DNA from: Paraburkholderia caballeronis
GTDB taxonomy: Bacteria > Pseudomonadota > Gammaproteobacteria > Burkholderiales > Burkholderiaceae
Direction of reading: 5' to 3'
Assembly: GCF_900104845.1 (NCBI RefSeq)
Contig: NZ_FNSR01000001.1
Coordinates: 1,178,001 to 1,242,000, forward strand
DNA length: 64,000 nucleotides
A program made the translations under genes and the position numbers. Shown here piece by piece: positions 52,278-60,203 of the stretch. How positions within the stretch are numbered: position 1 is the first letter of the stretch; every line of letters begins with the position of its first letter. The notes beneath the pieces were generated by a model. It searched no databases. It was not told the DNA's origin and was given only the letters and a program-made list of their open reading frames with translations.

Positions 52278-52766
52278 ATGAACGTAGCTGACCTGACCGG
52301 CATCACGCTCGACTACTGGGTGGCCCGCGGGCTGCCCGACTTCGTACGCGAAATCTATTTCACTGACAGCGGCGCAAAGGTCGCGGTGCGCGGCAACGAT
52401 CGCGGCCGGCCCTGGGATGGCCGTTTTACACCGTCGACGTCGTGGGAGGCGGCTGGCGTCGTGCTGGAGCGCGCGACGCGCTTCGAGGTCCGCGCGCGGC
52501 GCGCGGGGGAGCCGGTGCGCTGCCAGGCTGAATTCGACGGTGACGGACGGGTTGTCGACGGATACGGCGAATGCGTGCGGCTGGCGCTGCTGAGAGCGTT
52601 CGTGACGAGCCGGTTTGGAGAGCGTGTCGGCGAGATGATGCGTCATCCGCAGGTGCTGTTCGGCGATCGCGTCGAGCCGGTTTCGGAGCCGAGCGCGGTC
52701 GGCGACGTCGCCGACGTGCCGACGCCGGACGGTCGCATCGGTGACATCGGGTCGCCGCCGCGCTGA
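52278..52766 (+). CDS. DUF2591 (NinX-like) protein
   Basis: 162-residue protein with the phage NinX-like pattern: LTGITLDYWVARGLPDF at the start, RFTPSTSWEAAGVVLERA in the middle and ALLRAFVTSRFGERV near the C-terminus, followed by an acidic low-complexity tail. GGAG is upstream of ATG 52278. Such genes are common both in prophages and alone in Burkholderia; no other phage gene is nearby. Function unknown. Confidence 0.8.
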   Translation: MNVADLTGITLDYWVARGLPDFVREIYFTDSGAKVAVRGNDRGRPWDGRFTPSTSWEAAGVVLERATRFEVRARRAGEPVRCQAEFDGDGRVVDGYGECVRLALLRAFVTSRFGERVGEMMRHPQVLFGDRVEPVSEPSAVGDVADVPTPDGRIGDIGSPPR

Positions 52767-52811
52767 GCACGAGGGGCGCGAACTGACTTGTCCGTGGCTG
52801 CCGGGAAAGAA

Positions 52812-52846
52812 AAAGGCCTTCCTGACTTGCGATCAGGAAGGCCTTT
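52812..52846 (-). terminator. Terminator after tRNA-Arg copy 1
   Basis: Perfect 14-bp stem AAAGGCCTTCCTGA/TCAGGAAGGCCTTT with a 7-nt loop and flanking A/T runs. It may end both the minus-strand tRNA and the plus-strand DUF2591 gene. Confidence 0.9.
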
Positions 52847-52859
52847 CACTTTCACAATA

Positions 52860-52936
52860 TGGTGCGGCTGGCAGGATTCGAACCCACGACCCCTTGGTTC
52901 GTAGCCAAGTACTCTATCCAACTGAGCTACAGCCGC
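52860..52936 (-). tRNA. tRNA-Arg (anticodon ACG), copy 1
   Basis: 77-nt tRNA, 5' end at 52936 (GCGGCTG), CCA encoded at 52862-52860. The anticodon arm CTTGG-CTACGAA-CCAAG gives ACG (inosine-modified, reads CGU/CGC/CGA). It is identical to copy 2, 147 bp away. Confidence 0.97.
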
Positions 52937-52968
52937 ATACCGGAGACGGTACTACGCATCCCGGTGAA

Positions 52969-52998
52969 ACAAAAGGGCCTTCCGGTGAGGAAGGCCCT
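52969..52998 (-). terminator. Terminator between the two tRNA-Arg genes
   Basis: Stem AGGGCCTTCC (52974-52983) and GGAAGGCCCT (52989-52998) with loop GGTGA, followed by TTTTG on the minus strand. It indicates that copy 2 can be made as a monocistronic transcript. Confidence 0.85.
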
Positions 52999-53006
52999 CG
53001 AAAAGA

Positions 53007-53083
53007 TGGTGCGGCTGGCAGGATTCGAACCCACGACCCCTTGGTTCGTAGCCAAGTACTCTATCCAACTGAGCTACAGCCGC
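53007..53083 (-). tRNA. tRNA-Arg (anticodon ACG), copy 2
   Basis: Same 77-nt sequence as copy 1. A perfect TATAAT (minus strand, 53102-53097) lies 13 bp upstream of its 5' end and serves as the -10 element of its promoter. Confidence 0.97.
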
Positions 53084-53196
53084 ACGCAGAAGTGAGATTA
53101 TAGCAGCGCTTCGAAAAAAGGGAAGAGCGGGGTCGCGATTTGTCACATTGGCGACTTCGTGTAATCTGCATCGGATATCCAACGCAGTCACAGATC

Positions 53197-53763
53197 ATGA
53201 ACAAGGCTTTTGTCAAAGAATCCGCCGACAACGATGACGACGATCTCGATGCTGGCCAGCCGGAGATTCCCGCCGGCGCGAAGAACTACATCACGCCGGC
53301 CGGTTATCAGCGGATGCGTGGTGAGTTGCTGCATCTGATCGACGACGAGCGGCCGGAGGTCGTGAAACTGGTGTCGTGGGCGGCGTCGAACGGCGACCGG
53401 TCGGAGAACGGCGATTACATCTACGGGAAGCGGCGGTTGCGCGAAATCGACAGGCGCATTCGCTTCCTGACCAAGCGGCTCGATCTGGCGGAGGTCGTCG
53501 ATAGCAGCCGGCAGGAGAACGTCGATCAGGTGTTTTTCGGGGCGACCGTCGAGTATGGGACGGAGGACGGCGAGGTCCATACGGTGACGATCGTCGGCAT
53601 CGACGAGGTCGATCTGGAGCGCGGGCATGTCAGCTGGATTTCGCCGATTGCGCGCGCGTTGCTGAAAGCGAAGATCGGCGATCAGGTGACGCTGCATACG
53701 CCGGTTGGGCCACAGGCCATCGACGTGCTCGATGTGCGGTACCCGGCGGCTGGTGGCGCGTAG
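53197..53763 (+). CDS. greB: Transcription elongation factor GreB
   Basis: 188-residue factor that rescues backtracked RNA polymerase by promoting transcript cleavage. After an acidic N-terminal extension (ADNDDDDLDAGQPE), the coiled coil contains YITPAGYQRMRGELLHLIDDERP and the tip region WAASNGDRSENGDYIYGKRR, diagnostic of GreB. The C-terminal FKBP-like domain follows. ATG 53197 is used. It ends the rel-greB block. Confidence 0.95.
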   Translation: MNKAFVKESADNDDDDLDAGQPEIPAGAKNYITPAGYQRMRGELLHLIDDERPEVVKLVSWAASNGDRSENGDYIYGKRRLREIDRRIRFLTKRLDLAEVVDSSRQENVDQVFFGATVEYGTEDGEVHTVTIVGIDEVDLERGHVSWISPIARALLKAKIGDQVTLHTPVGPQAIDVLDVRYPAAGGA

Positions 53764-53815
53764 CGCTCGGCCAGGTCGATTTGGCCACAGTCGCGCAATA
53801 GGCGGCGGTGAAGAT

Positions 53816-53843
53816 AAAAAAGGCGCCGCAAGCGGCGCCTTTT
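53816..53843. terminator. Bidirectional terminator, greB/porin
   Basis: Stem GGCGCCGC (53822-53829) and GCGGCGCC (53832-53839), with an A run on the left and TTTT on the right, between convergent greB and porin genes. Confidence 0.88.
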
Positions 53844-53867
53844 CGATACTGCGGTACTGCGTGTTGC

Positions 53868-55040
53868 TTAGAAGCGGTGGCGGATACCAGCCGTCACAGC
53901 AACCTGGTCCTGACGCGTCGAAGCCGAGCTCAGGCCGTTCAGGAACGCGCCGATGTTGTCCGAGTTCGAGCTGACGTGCTGCCAGTTACCTTGCAGGTAC
54001 ACGTCGGTACGCTTCGACAGAGCGTAGTCCGACTGCAGGCTGACCGTGTTGTAGTTCGGGTTCACGCCGCCGCCGAAGTCGGCACGGGTGTACGTGTACG
54101 CGCCGGCCAGGCTGATCGCCGGGGTCAGAGCGTAGCGGATGTTGCCTTCAAAGTTCTGGAAGCGTGCGCTGTTGCCATTGAAAGCAACGCCGGAACCCTT
54201 ACCCGATTGCGTGCTGGAAATGCCGCCACCGAGCGTGTCGCCCAGGTTCGTCTGCGTGTACACGAAGCCCGCCGTTGCCGGGCCGAACGTGTAGTTCACG
54301 CCGCCGCCGAACGTGCGTTGGCGACCAGCCAGGAACGTCCATTCGCCGGTTTGCGCGCCAGCTGCGGAAGAAGCCGGGCCGTTGCCGTTGGCGAACGCGC
54401 CGGCCGGCACGTCGTTGTTCAGTTGCAGGTAACCAGCCGCGAACGCCAGGGGACCCCAGTTGTACGACGCGCCGAAGCTGTACGCACGGTTGTTCGCGAA
54501 TTCGCTGCTGTTCGAGAACGAGTACGTGCCGCCGAACTTGAAGCCCGCATAGTTCACGCTCGAGTACTTGATCGTGTTGTTGAAGCGGACCGAGTTGTTC
54601 AGGTTGTCGTTGTCATACGGGTGGGCCGCGATCGTGCCGCCGTATTGCGTGCCGGTGTTCGACAGCGGTGCAAGGTAGTCGACGACGCTGTCGTACTGAC
54701 GGCCGAGGGTCACGGCGCCGTATTGCGTGCTCGACAGACCGACGAACGCTTGACGGCCGAACATGCGGCTGCTTTGGCCCGACGTGCCGTTGGCGATGTT
54801 GAAGCCGTTTTCCAACGTGAAGATTGCCTTCAGACCGCCGCCCAGGTCTTCAGCACCACGCAGGCCCCAGCGGCTGCCGTTGAGCGTGCCGCTCTTTTCC
54901 TGCCAGGCGCTGTGACCGTTCTGGTTGTTCGTGTAAGTGATGCCGGCGTCGATCAGGCCGTACAGCGTGACGCTGCTTTGGGCATGCGCTGCCGTTGCAA
55001 AAACGCCCGAAAGGGCCGCGACCATGAGAGTCTTTTTCAT
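53868..55040 (-). CDS. Gram-negative general porin (OmpC-like)
   Basis: 390-residue trimeric beta-barrel porin of the Burkholderia Opc/OmpC type. The signal peptide MKKTLMVAALSGVFATAAHA is followed by QSSVTLYGLIDAGITYTNNQ. Signature stretches are SRWGLRGAEDLGGGLKAIFTLE and RMFGRQAFVGLSSTQYGAVTLGRQYD, and the C-terminus GIRHRF ends in the phenylalanine needed for barrel assembly. It is a monocistronic gene with its own terminator. Codon use is strongly biased, as in highly expressed genes. Confidence 0.95.
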   Translation of the reverse strand: MKKTLMVAALSGVFATAAHAQSSVTLYGLIDAGITYTNNQNGHSAWQEKSGTLNGSRWGLRGAEDLGGGLKAIFTLENGFNIANGTSGQSSRMFGRQAFVGLSSTQYGAVTLGRQYDSVVDYLAPLSNTGTQYGGTIAAHPYDNDNLNNSVRFNNTIKYSSVNYAGFKFGGTYSFSNSSEFANNRAYSFGASYNWGPLAFAAGYLQLNNDVPAGAFANGNGPASSAAGAQTGEWTFLAGRQRTFGGGVNYTFGPATAGFVYTQTNLGDTLGGGISSTQSGKGSGVAFNGNSARFQNFEGNIRYALTPAISLAGAYTYTRADFGGGVNPNYNTVSLQSDYALSKRTDVYLQGNWQHVSSNSDNIGAFLNGLSSASTRQDQVAVTAGIRHRF

Positions 55041-55432
55041 CTTTGTAAACTCCGAGAACAGGGATGGGTTTGGGGAAACCCAGGCTTGTAGAGAAACCGC
55101 TACGCAAGCGCAGCGAGAGGCGTAAATGCGCGTCGGATGGACTTCCCTCCGACAGGCGTGCCGGTTTCCGGACAGGCAAAGTGTAGAGAGACCGCTCGGG
55201 AACGGGGCATTCCGAAATCCGCAATAAAGTATTTCTATTGCGGAAATTGTTTTGAAATCGCGCTCAAGCCTTGCTGGTAAAGGGATCGAGCGGGATATCG
55301 AGATGGCGGTGCGAAGGTGTCAACCGATCAGCGTTGTGCGATTACTACAGCAAAGTTGCGTTCGGTAACAATCCGTCGCGACTAACGCGTCATTATTGCG
55401 GTGCAGGTAACAGATGATTGTGCCCCGCACAG
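55041..55432. promoter_or_regulatory. Upstream region of the porin gene with an inverted repeat
   Basis: About 390 bases, AT-richer than the average. The perfect inverted repeat TCCGCAATA (55218-55226) and TATTGCGGA (55236-55244), spaced by 9 bp, lies about 180 bp upstream of the porin ATG. It is a candidate regulator site or leader hairpin. No gene is supported here. Confidence 0.5.
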
Positions 55433-55462
55433 TTAATATTACGGCACGCCGCCCGCTATACT
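55433..55462 (+). promoter_or_regulatory. Promoter of the candidate small RNA
   Basis: TTAATA (55433-55438) and TATACT (55457-55462) separated by 18 bp, in an AT-rich stretch. The start would be near 55468, immediately before the first hairpin. Confidence 0.55.
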
Positions 55463-55467
55463 TAAGA

Positions 55468-55551
55468 CGCTGCTTTCCGAAGCAGACTTTTTCGTTGACG
55501 AAAAAGATCTCCAAACCTTTGTCAGCGCGGCCTCTAGCCGCGCTTTTTTTT
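55468..55551 (+). ncRNA. Candidate three-hairpin small RNA
   Basis: About 84 nt with no ORF. Hairpin 1 is CTGCTT-TCCG-AAGCAG (55470-55485, a UNCG-type tetraloop). Hairpin 2 is CTTTTTCG-TTGA-CGAAAAAG (55487-55506). A single-stranded CU/A-rich linker follows (55507-55524). The terminator hairpin is GCGCGGC-CTCTA-GCCGCGC (55525-55543) with eight T. All stems are perfect. A -10/-35 pair lies just upstream. It is not a leader of cspA, which starts 650 bp later with its own promoter. The name and function are unknown to me. Confidence 0.6.
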
Positions 55552-55578
55552 GCTTTCGAACGGGCTGGATGTTTTCGT

Positions 55579-55809
55579 TCAGCGGCGACGCATACTGTTG
55601 CGGCACGCTGCGGTTTCAGGTTCCGGCAGCACGGTCCAATCTTCCATTACATAGTGACGGGCGTCCATAGGGGAACACAGCAGGTTCTGCCAGTGGTCGC
55701 CGTGCCACGAAGTGGCAGTGGCCGCTGCGCCGGTGGTGCCGGCGAACGATAACGCGGATGCATCGTTTCGCACGACCCAGGCCATCAGATGCCGCAGGGC
55801 AGTCAGCAT
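55579..55809 (-). CDS. Small hypothetical protein
   Basis: 76 residues from ATG 55809 with GGGAG 7 bases upstream. The sequence (MLTALRHLMAWVVRNDASAL, then HGDHWQNLLCSPMDARHYVM and a basic RRR end) has no recognised domain or signal. The good ribosome site and the AT-rich upstream region favour a real gene over chance. Confidence 0.5.
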   Translation of the reverse strand: MLTALRHLMAWVVRNDASALSFAGTTGAAATATSWHGDHWQNLLCSPMDARHYVMEDWTVLPEPETAACRNSMRRR

Positions 55810-56051
55810 GACTAATCTCCCGAATTACGCTGGATAGCAAAAATATTGAACTGAATGTTTTACTTTAACAACCGGTAAAAACACTTACGTTTGACACTAA
55901 TTGTTACATTTAGCAAAACTTTCTTAAACTTCTATCCAGAACGGATAAGCGACAAACACGAAACCTGTTCGCTTTTGTGCATTTTTCGACGCGTCTTTTG
56001 ATGCGTGCCGGCTTTATCGGCGTATCAGTGGAGGTGTTATAAAAAATTCGC

Positions 56052-56081
56052 TTGACTGCCGAAACTCGTTCCCCGTATAAC
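56052..56081 (+). promoter_or_regulatory. cspA promoter and long leader
   Basis: TTGACT (56052-56057) and TATAAC (56076-56081) with 18-bp spacing. The predicted start near 56088 gives an approximately 120-nt 5' leader, as is usual for cold-shock genes, where leader folding controls translation. Confidence 0.7.
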
Positions 56082-56208
56082 AACAACACTGATTTTTCGG
56101 CCCGTTTGCGCATCCCGCGCGGCTCGTATTATCTGCTGGACCGAGAACAGTTTTTATCGGCGTACGGGTTTAAGCCCGCGTCATTAAAATCTCGAGGGAA
56201 ACTGAAAT

Positions 56209-56412
56209 ATGGAAACCGGTATCGTCAAATGGTTCAATGATGCGAAAGGCTTCGGCTTTATCACGTCGGACGCCGGCGGCGACGATCTGTTCGCGCACTT
56301 CTCGGAAATTCGGGCCGATGGCTTCAAGTCGTTGAAGGAAAACCAGCGTGTTTCCTTCGACGTTAAGGTCGGCCCGAAGGGCAAGCAGGCTGCGAACATC
56401 CAGCCGCTGTGA
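56209..56412 (+). CDS. Cold-shock protein, CspA family
   Basis: 67-residue OB-fold RNA chaperone. [20 protein letters not shown] holds RNP1 (KGFGFI), and [10 protein letters not shown] holds RNP2-like DLFAHF. Length and sequence are typical of beta-proteobacterial CspA. It is monocistronic, flanked by its promoter and a terminator. Confidence 0.96.
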   Translation: METGIVKWFNDAKGFGFITSDAGGDDLFAHFSEIRADGFKSLKENQRVSFDVKVGPKGKQAANIQPL

Positions 56413-56460
56413 AGTGACGCAGCGCGGGTGCCTCATGCGCCAGCGCCACTGCCACGAAGA

Positions 56461-56488
56461 AAAAGCCCCGTTCATCCGGGGCTTTTTT
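56461..56488 (+). terminator. Terminator of cspA
   Basis: Stem AAAAGCCCCG (56461-56470) and CGGGGC (56477-56482) followed by TTTTTT. Confidence 0.92.
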
Positions 56489-56671
56489 ATTGGCGTCCGA
56501 TCGGGCGAGCCGACAGGCGCATGTATAAGCAGGGTTCTCGACGCGGGCCGATTGATCCAGAGCGCCGCTGAATACTTAAGTGCTTAAAACCGCCCCCGCT
56601 ACACTCTGCCGCCGCGCCGGAAGTGGTGCATACTTTGCCCGTTTCCCGCCTGTGGCATCAATCCGTCGTTC

Positions 56672-57835
56672 ATGTCCGAATCCTTTCTTCCCAATACCGT
56701 CGGCGCAATCGATGCGCCGATCGCTTTCGTCGATCTCGAAACCACCGGTGGCTCAGTCGGCGAGCACCGCATTACGGAAATCGGCGTTGTTGAAGTCGTG
56801 AATGGGGAGGTGTCCCGCTGGAGCACGCTGGTCGACCCGCAGCAGCCGATTCCACCGTTCATCCAGCAACTGACCGGCATCACCGACCGGATGGTCCGCG
56901 GTCAGCCGACGTTCGAACAGGTCGCACCGGCGCTGTTCGAGCGGCTCGGCGGCAAGCTGTTCGTCGCGCACAACGCGAGTTTCGACCGCGGATTCCTCGG
57001 TGCCGAATTCGAGCGCATCGGTTTTCAGTTTCGCCCGGACGTGCTGTGTACGGTGCGTCTGTCGCGCGCGCTGTTTCCCGCGGAGAAAAGGCACGGCCTC
57101 GATGCGCTCGTCGAGCGTCACGCGCTGGTGCCGCAGGACCGTCACCGCGCGCTCGCGGACGCGGATCTGCTATGGCAGTTCTGGCAGCGACTGCACGCGA
57201 TCGTGCCGCTCGACACGCTGCGCGCGCAGATCGATCGCATGACGCGCCGGCATCGGATCGCGGGCGACATCACCGACGATCTGCTCGATACGGCGCCGGC
57301 CGGGCATGGCGTTTATGCGTTTTACGGGGAGGGGGATGCTGCGCTTTACGTCGGACGCAGTGTCCGGGTGCGTCAGCGGGTGCGTGCGCATCTGTCCGGC
57401 GACCGCCGTTCGGCGCGCGAGCTTCGGCTTGCGCAGCAGGTGCGGCGCGTCGAGTGGCGCGAGACCGGCGGCGAAGTCGGCGCGTTCTTGCTGGAAGCGC
57501 AATGGATTGCGGCGCTGCGTCCGACGTTCAATCGTCAGCCGCGCGTATCGAGGAGCGACCCGACTTCGGCGCCGTGGCCATTCGACGGTGCGGTGCTCGT
57601 CGAAGAAATCGACGGCGCAACGGCGGCACGCCATTTCCACGCGATAGACGGCTGGTGTTATCTCGGCCAGGCCGGGACGGCCGCGGAGGCGGCGGTGCTG
57701 GCCGATCGGCACGCGGAGCGGCCGTTCGAACTATCGACGTATCGCATCCTTCGCACGCATCTCGCGCGCGGGTTGCAGGTGCAGCCGGTAATGCGCGCCG
57801 TGCCGGAAGGTGCGGCGATCACCACCGCAGCCTGA
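56672..57835 (+). CDS. DnaQ-like 3'-5' exonuclease fused to a GIY-YIG nuclease domain
   Basis: 387-residue two-domain nuclease. Residues 15-185 form a DEDDh exonuclease: FVDLETTGG (D and E), AHNASFDRGFL and HRALADAD. From about residue 210 a UvrC/Cho-like GIY-YIG domain follows: GHGVYAFYGEGDAALYVGRS with R and E downstream (EVGAFLLEAQWI). Both catalytic sets appear intact. It is likely a DNA repair nuclease; it is annotated as polymerase III epsilon-like, but it is not the replicative proofreading subunit. Confidence 0.9.
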   Translation: MSESFLPNTVGAIDAPIAFVDLETTGGSVGEHRITEIGVVEVVNGEVSRWSTLVDPQQPIPPFIQQLTGITDRMVRGQPTFEQVAPALFERLGGKLFVAHNASFDRGFLGAEFERIGFQFRPDVLCTVRLSRALFPAEKRHGLDALVERHALVPQDRHRALADADLLWQFWQRLHAIVPLDTLRAQIDRMTRRHRIAGDITDDLLDTAPAGHGVYAFYGEGDAALYVGRSVRVRQRVRAHLSGDRRSARELRLAQQVRRVEWRETGGEVGAFLLEAQWIAALRPTFNRQPRVSRSDPTSAPWPFDGAVLVEEIDGATAARHFHAIDGWCYLGQAGTAAEAAVLADRHAERPFELSTYRILRTHLARGLQVQPVMRAVPEGAAITTAA

Positions 57836-57873
57836 AAACCGGCAACCGCGCCGGCCGTTGCAGGGCGTGCGGA

Positions 57874-58464
57874 TCAAGCCACGCCGCCGACTCCGCCTGA
57901 TTCGCATACGTGCCCGAGCGCGCGGGTTAGCGCATCGGTGCGGACCGAGTCGTAACGGGTCAGCGATTTCCAGTTCGAGATGCTTCGTGCGACACGCGTC
58001 GGGCAGTCCGGCGCCGTGCGCATCGCCTGCACGCGAGCGAGCCCCGCGATCAGTTGAGGTGTCAGCCGGTCGAGTTGCGGCCGGATCACCGACGACAGAT
58101 CGGGCGGCGGTCCCGCTGGCGGCTGCGACGCGCGCCACGTTTCGAACAATGCCGTCTGAACCGCGCTGTTCGCTTCGATCTGGTCGGCAAAGAACGTATG
58201 CGCGAACGACGGATCGACGCCCGCGCTGATCGCGCGCTTCTGCACATCGGCAAGCAGCGCCTGCTCTCTGACAGAATCGGTGATCGACCGGCGGTTGACC
58301 CACTTCCAGTGCGCAACCGGTTCCGCGAGCGCGAGCCGTTGCGAGACCAGTGCGACCAGGTTCGTCAGTGCGGTGTCGTCGCCGTCGGCCTCGGCTGGCG
58401 CCGTCTGGAGTGCGGCCAGAAGCGCGGCACAGCACAGCGCGCCGGCGCGAAGAAGAGCTTTCAT
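57874..58464 (-). CDS. Periplasmic chorismate mutase (AroQ-gamma)
   Basis: 196 residues from ATG 58464 (MKALLRAGALCCAALLAAL), an N-terminal signal peptide. The helical AroQ-gamma fold shows ALTNLVALVSQRLALAEPVAHWKW, DSVREQALLADVQKRA and AHTFFADQIEANSAVQTALF. Two cysteines (DCPTR and HVCES) may form the disulphide seen in exported enzymes. It converts chorismate to prephenate outside the cytoplasm; its physiological role is unclear. Confidence 0.88.
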   Translation of the reverse strand: MKALLRAGALCCAALLAALQTAPAEADGDDTALTNLVALVSQRLALAEPVAHWKWVNRRSITDSVREQALLADVQKRAISAGVDPSFAHTFFADQIEANSAVQTALFETWRASQPPAGPPPDLSSVIRPQLDRLTPQLIAGLARVQAMRTAPDCPTRVARSISNWKSLTRYDSVRTDALTRALGHVCESGGVGGVA

Positions 58465-58689
58465 TGGAGCGGAGAGGGGCATTCAGGGAGAGAACGAAAG
58501 GCGAAGGATACCGCGTGTCGGTCGCTTCGTTTCTTCGTTTGAATTACTGCCAGACGTGCGCATCGGCTCGCGACAGCCAATCAGTGAGGCAACCGTACCG
58601 TGCCGCAAGCCACAACCGCGTTCAGGCGGGCTGCACGCAACAACACGGCGGTGCGCATCCCGCACGCCGTCCCCGTATTTACAACCCCG

Positions 58690-58839
58690 TTACTTCTGTT
58701 CGTGCGCCTTGCGTTGTTCGTCCAGAAACGCGCGGACGTGCGCCGGCAGTTCGTCGCCGAGAAACTCGACGGCCACCGGTTCCTTATCCGGGCTGAACAC
58801 CTGGTCCGGGGTCGGAATCCTTGGTGGTTTGGCGTCCAT
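58690..58839 (-). CDS. 49-residue small protein
   Basis: ATG 58839 is preceded by an excellent AGGAGA (7-8 bases). The peptide reads MDAKPPRIPTPDQVFSPDKE, PVAVEFLGDELPAHVRAFLD, then EQRKAHEQK and stop TAA. It has a Pro-rich N-terminus and an amphipathic charged helix at the C-terminus. Third-position GC bias is high. There is no signal and no recognised family. It is likely a conserved Burkholderia small protein. Confidence 0.7.
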   Translation of the reverse strand: MDAKPPRIPTPDQVFSPDKEPVAVEFLGDELPAHVRAFLDEQRKAHEQK

Positions 58840-59261
58840 GATCTTTCTCCTAAGTGAGTCGATTATCCGACTCCGTTATCCCGTAGCGCCAGTGCCCGTG
58901 ACGGTAACGGTGCTTTTCAGCGCCGGCTGTTGCTTCGACCGCACATCGTCATATAGACGTTGCCGGTCGCGCATATAATCGGCTGGTTGCGTAGTGGGCC
59001 GCGCAATGCCCGGCGAATCGCCGGCGCGCGTCGCGGTGAAGGCAAATTTCATTCCGCACCGCCGCATTCTTTCCCGATCAATGCCTGCTGGGTATCGTGT
59101 GCATGCCGATACCGCGTCGACCGTCACTCCATTTCCGCTTAACGGGCATTCCCGCGTCTGCGTTGACGAAGCGATGCGGCGCAATGTCATGCGCGCGTCG
59201 CCATTGCAGCGACGCTTTTATTTCACGGGTTAATTAGTTGCGCTGCGAGGCGTGGGATAGC
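58840..59261. other. Intergenic region
   Basis: About 420 bases. Several short open frames exist on both strands without ribosome sites or coding bias. Nothing supportable is seen. Confidence 0.35.
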
Positions 59262-59293
59262 GAAAGAGAAAAGCCCAGCCACGAAGGCTGGGC
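59262..59293 (-). terminator. Terminator after the amidohydrolase gene
   Basis: Stem GCCCAGCC (59273-59280) and GGCTGGGC (59286-59293) with loop ACGAA. On the minus strand it is followed by TTTTCTCTTTC. Confidence 0.85.
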
Positions 59294-59357
59294 TCGACAT
59301 TCGGGCTGCGTCGCCTCATCGGCGATAACGCACTTCTGCGCGTATCCGCTGTAATGG

Positions 59358-60203
59358 TTACAACCCGAAGAGTCTCGCCGCGTTGTCGAAAAAGAGCCGT
59401 TCGAGCAGCGAGTCCCGAAAGCCCGCCGCTGCGAAGTCGTCGATGCTCTGCGTGATCGGCCGGAACGGATACGACGAGCCGAACAGCAACTGGTCGCCGA
59501 GAAAACCGTTGGCCGCCTCGACATACGCGGCGCTGCCCGCGACGAACAGATACATGTCCGGCACCAGGTACACGTTCGGATAACGGAACGCGAGCCCCAG
59601 CGCCTGCTGCACGTTCGGCCAGAAGCCGTGATAGCAGATGATCGGAAGCCGCGGAAACGCGCGCGCCACCGCAGCCACCGGCGCGGGATCGTTGAAGCGC
59701 GGATCGGGTGTCGTCGGTCCGGTCATCAGACAGACCGGCACGCCAAGCTCATTGCATCGTTCATAGATCGGCCAACAGGCCGGATCGTCCGCGAAGCGCG
59801 CGGGTTTCCCGAAGCCCGGTTCGAGATCAATGCCGGCAAGCCCGAGCGTATTCACCGCGCGTTCGACTTCGGCCAGCGCCTGCTGCTCGCCCAGCAGCAC
59901 GGGATCCACCGCGCCGATGCCGATCAGCTCGTCGTGCCCGATCACGATCCGGTGAATCAGATCGTTCGGCAGATGCTGATCCGGCGTATGCCGGCCGACT
60001 ACCACCGCGCGATGCAGGCCCGCCGCGCGGACCGCGTCGAGAAACCCCTGCGGCGTGCGCGACGCCGCGTAATGCTCGTCGTCGCCGCGCGTGCCGACGC
60101 GCCGGTTCAGCCAGCGCGCCGTTTCGTTCTCGACGCTGCCCGGCGTCGCCCCGAAGAAGTCATGCAGATAAGCCGGGCGGCAGCGCATGTCGATGACTTT
60201 CAC
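59358..60203 (-). CDS. Amidohydrolase-family protein (ACMSD-like)
   Basis: 281-residue TIM-barrel amidohydrolase_2. The start is GTG 60203 ([18 protein letters not shown]), overlapping the SsuD-like stop by 4 bases (GTGA), so it is translationally coupled. The usual HxH metal pair after strand 1 is replaced by DMRCRP, so metal binding or activity may differ. Later conserved places are [18 protein letters not shown] and LLFGSSYPF. The substrate is unknown, probably linked to the sulphonate gene upstream. Confidence 0.85.
   Translation of the reverse strand: MKVIDMRCRPAYLHDFFGATPGSVENETARWLNRRVGTRGDDEHYAASRTPQGFLDAVRAAGLHRAVVVGRHTPDQHLPNDLIHRIVIGHDELIGIGAVDPVLLGEQQALAEVERAVNTLGLAGIDLEPGFGKPARFADDPACWPIYERCNELGVPVCLMTGPTTPDPRFNDPAPVAAVARAFPRLPIICYHGFWPNVQQALGLAFRYPNVYLVPDMYLFVAGSAAYVEAANGFLGDQLLFGSSYPFRPITQSIDDFAAAGFRDSLLERLFFDNAARLFGL

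Noticed and set aside
58876..59233. Short ORFs on both strands (104 and 79 residues)
   Set aside because: No ribosome site, no domain, and composition typical of random GC-rich frames.
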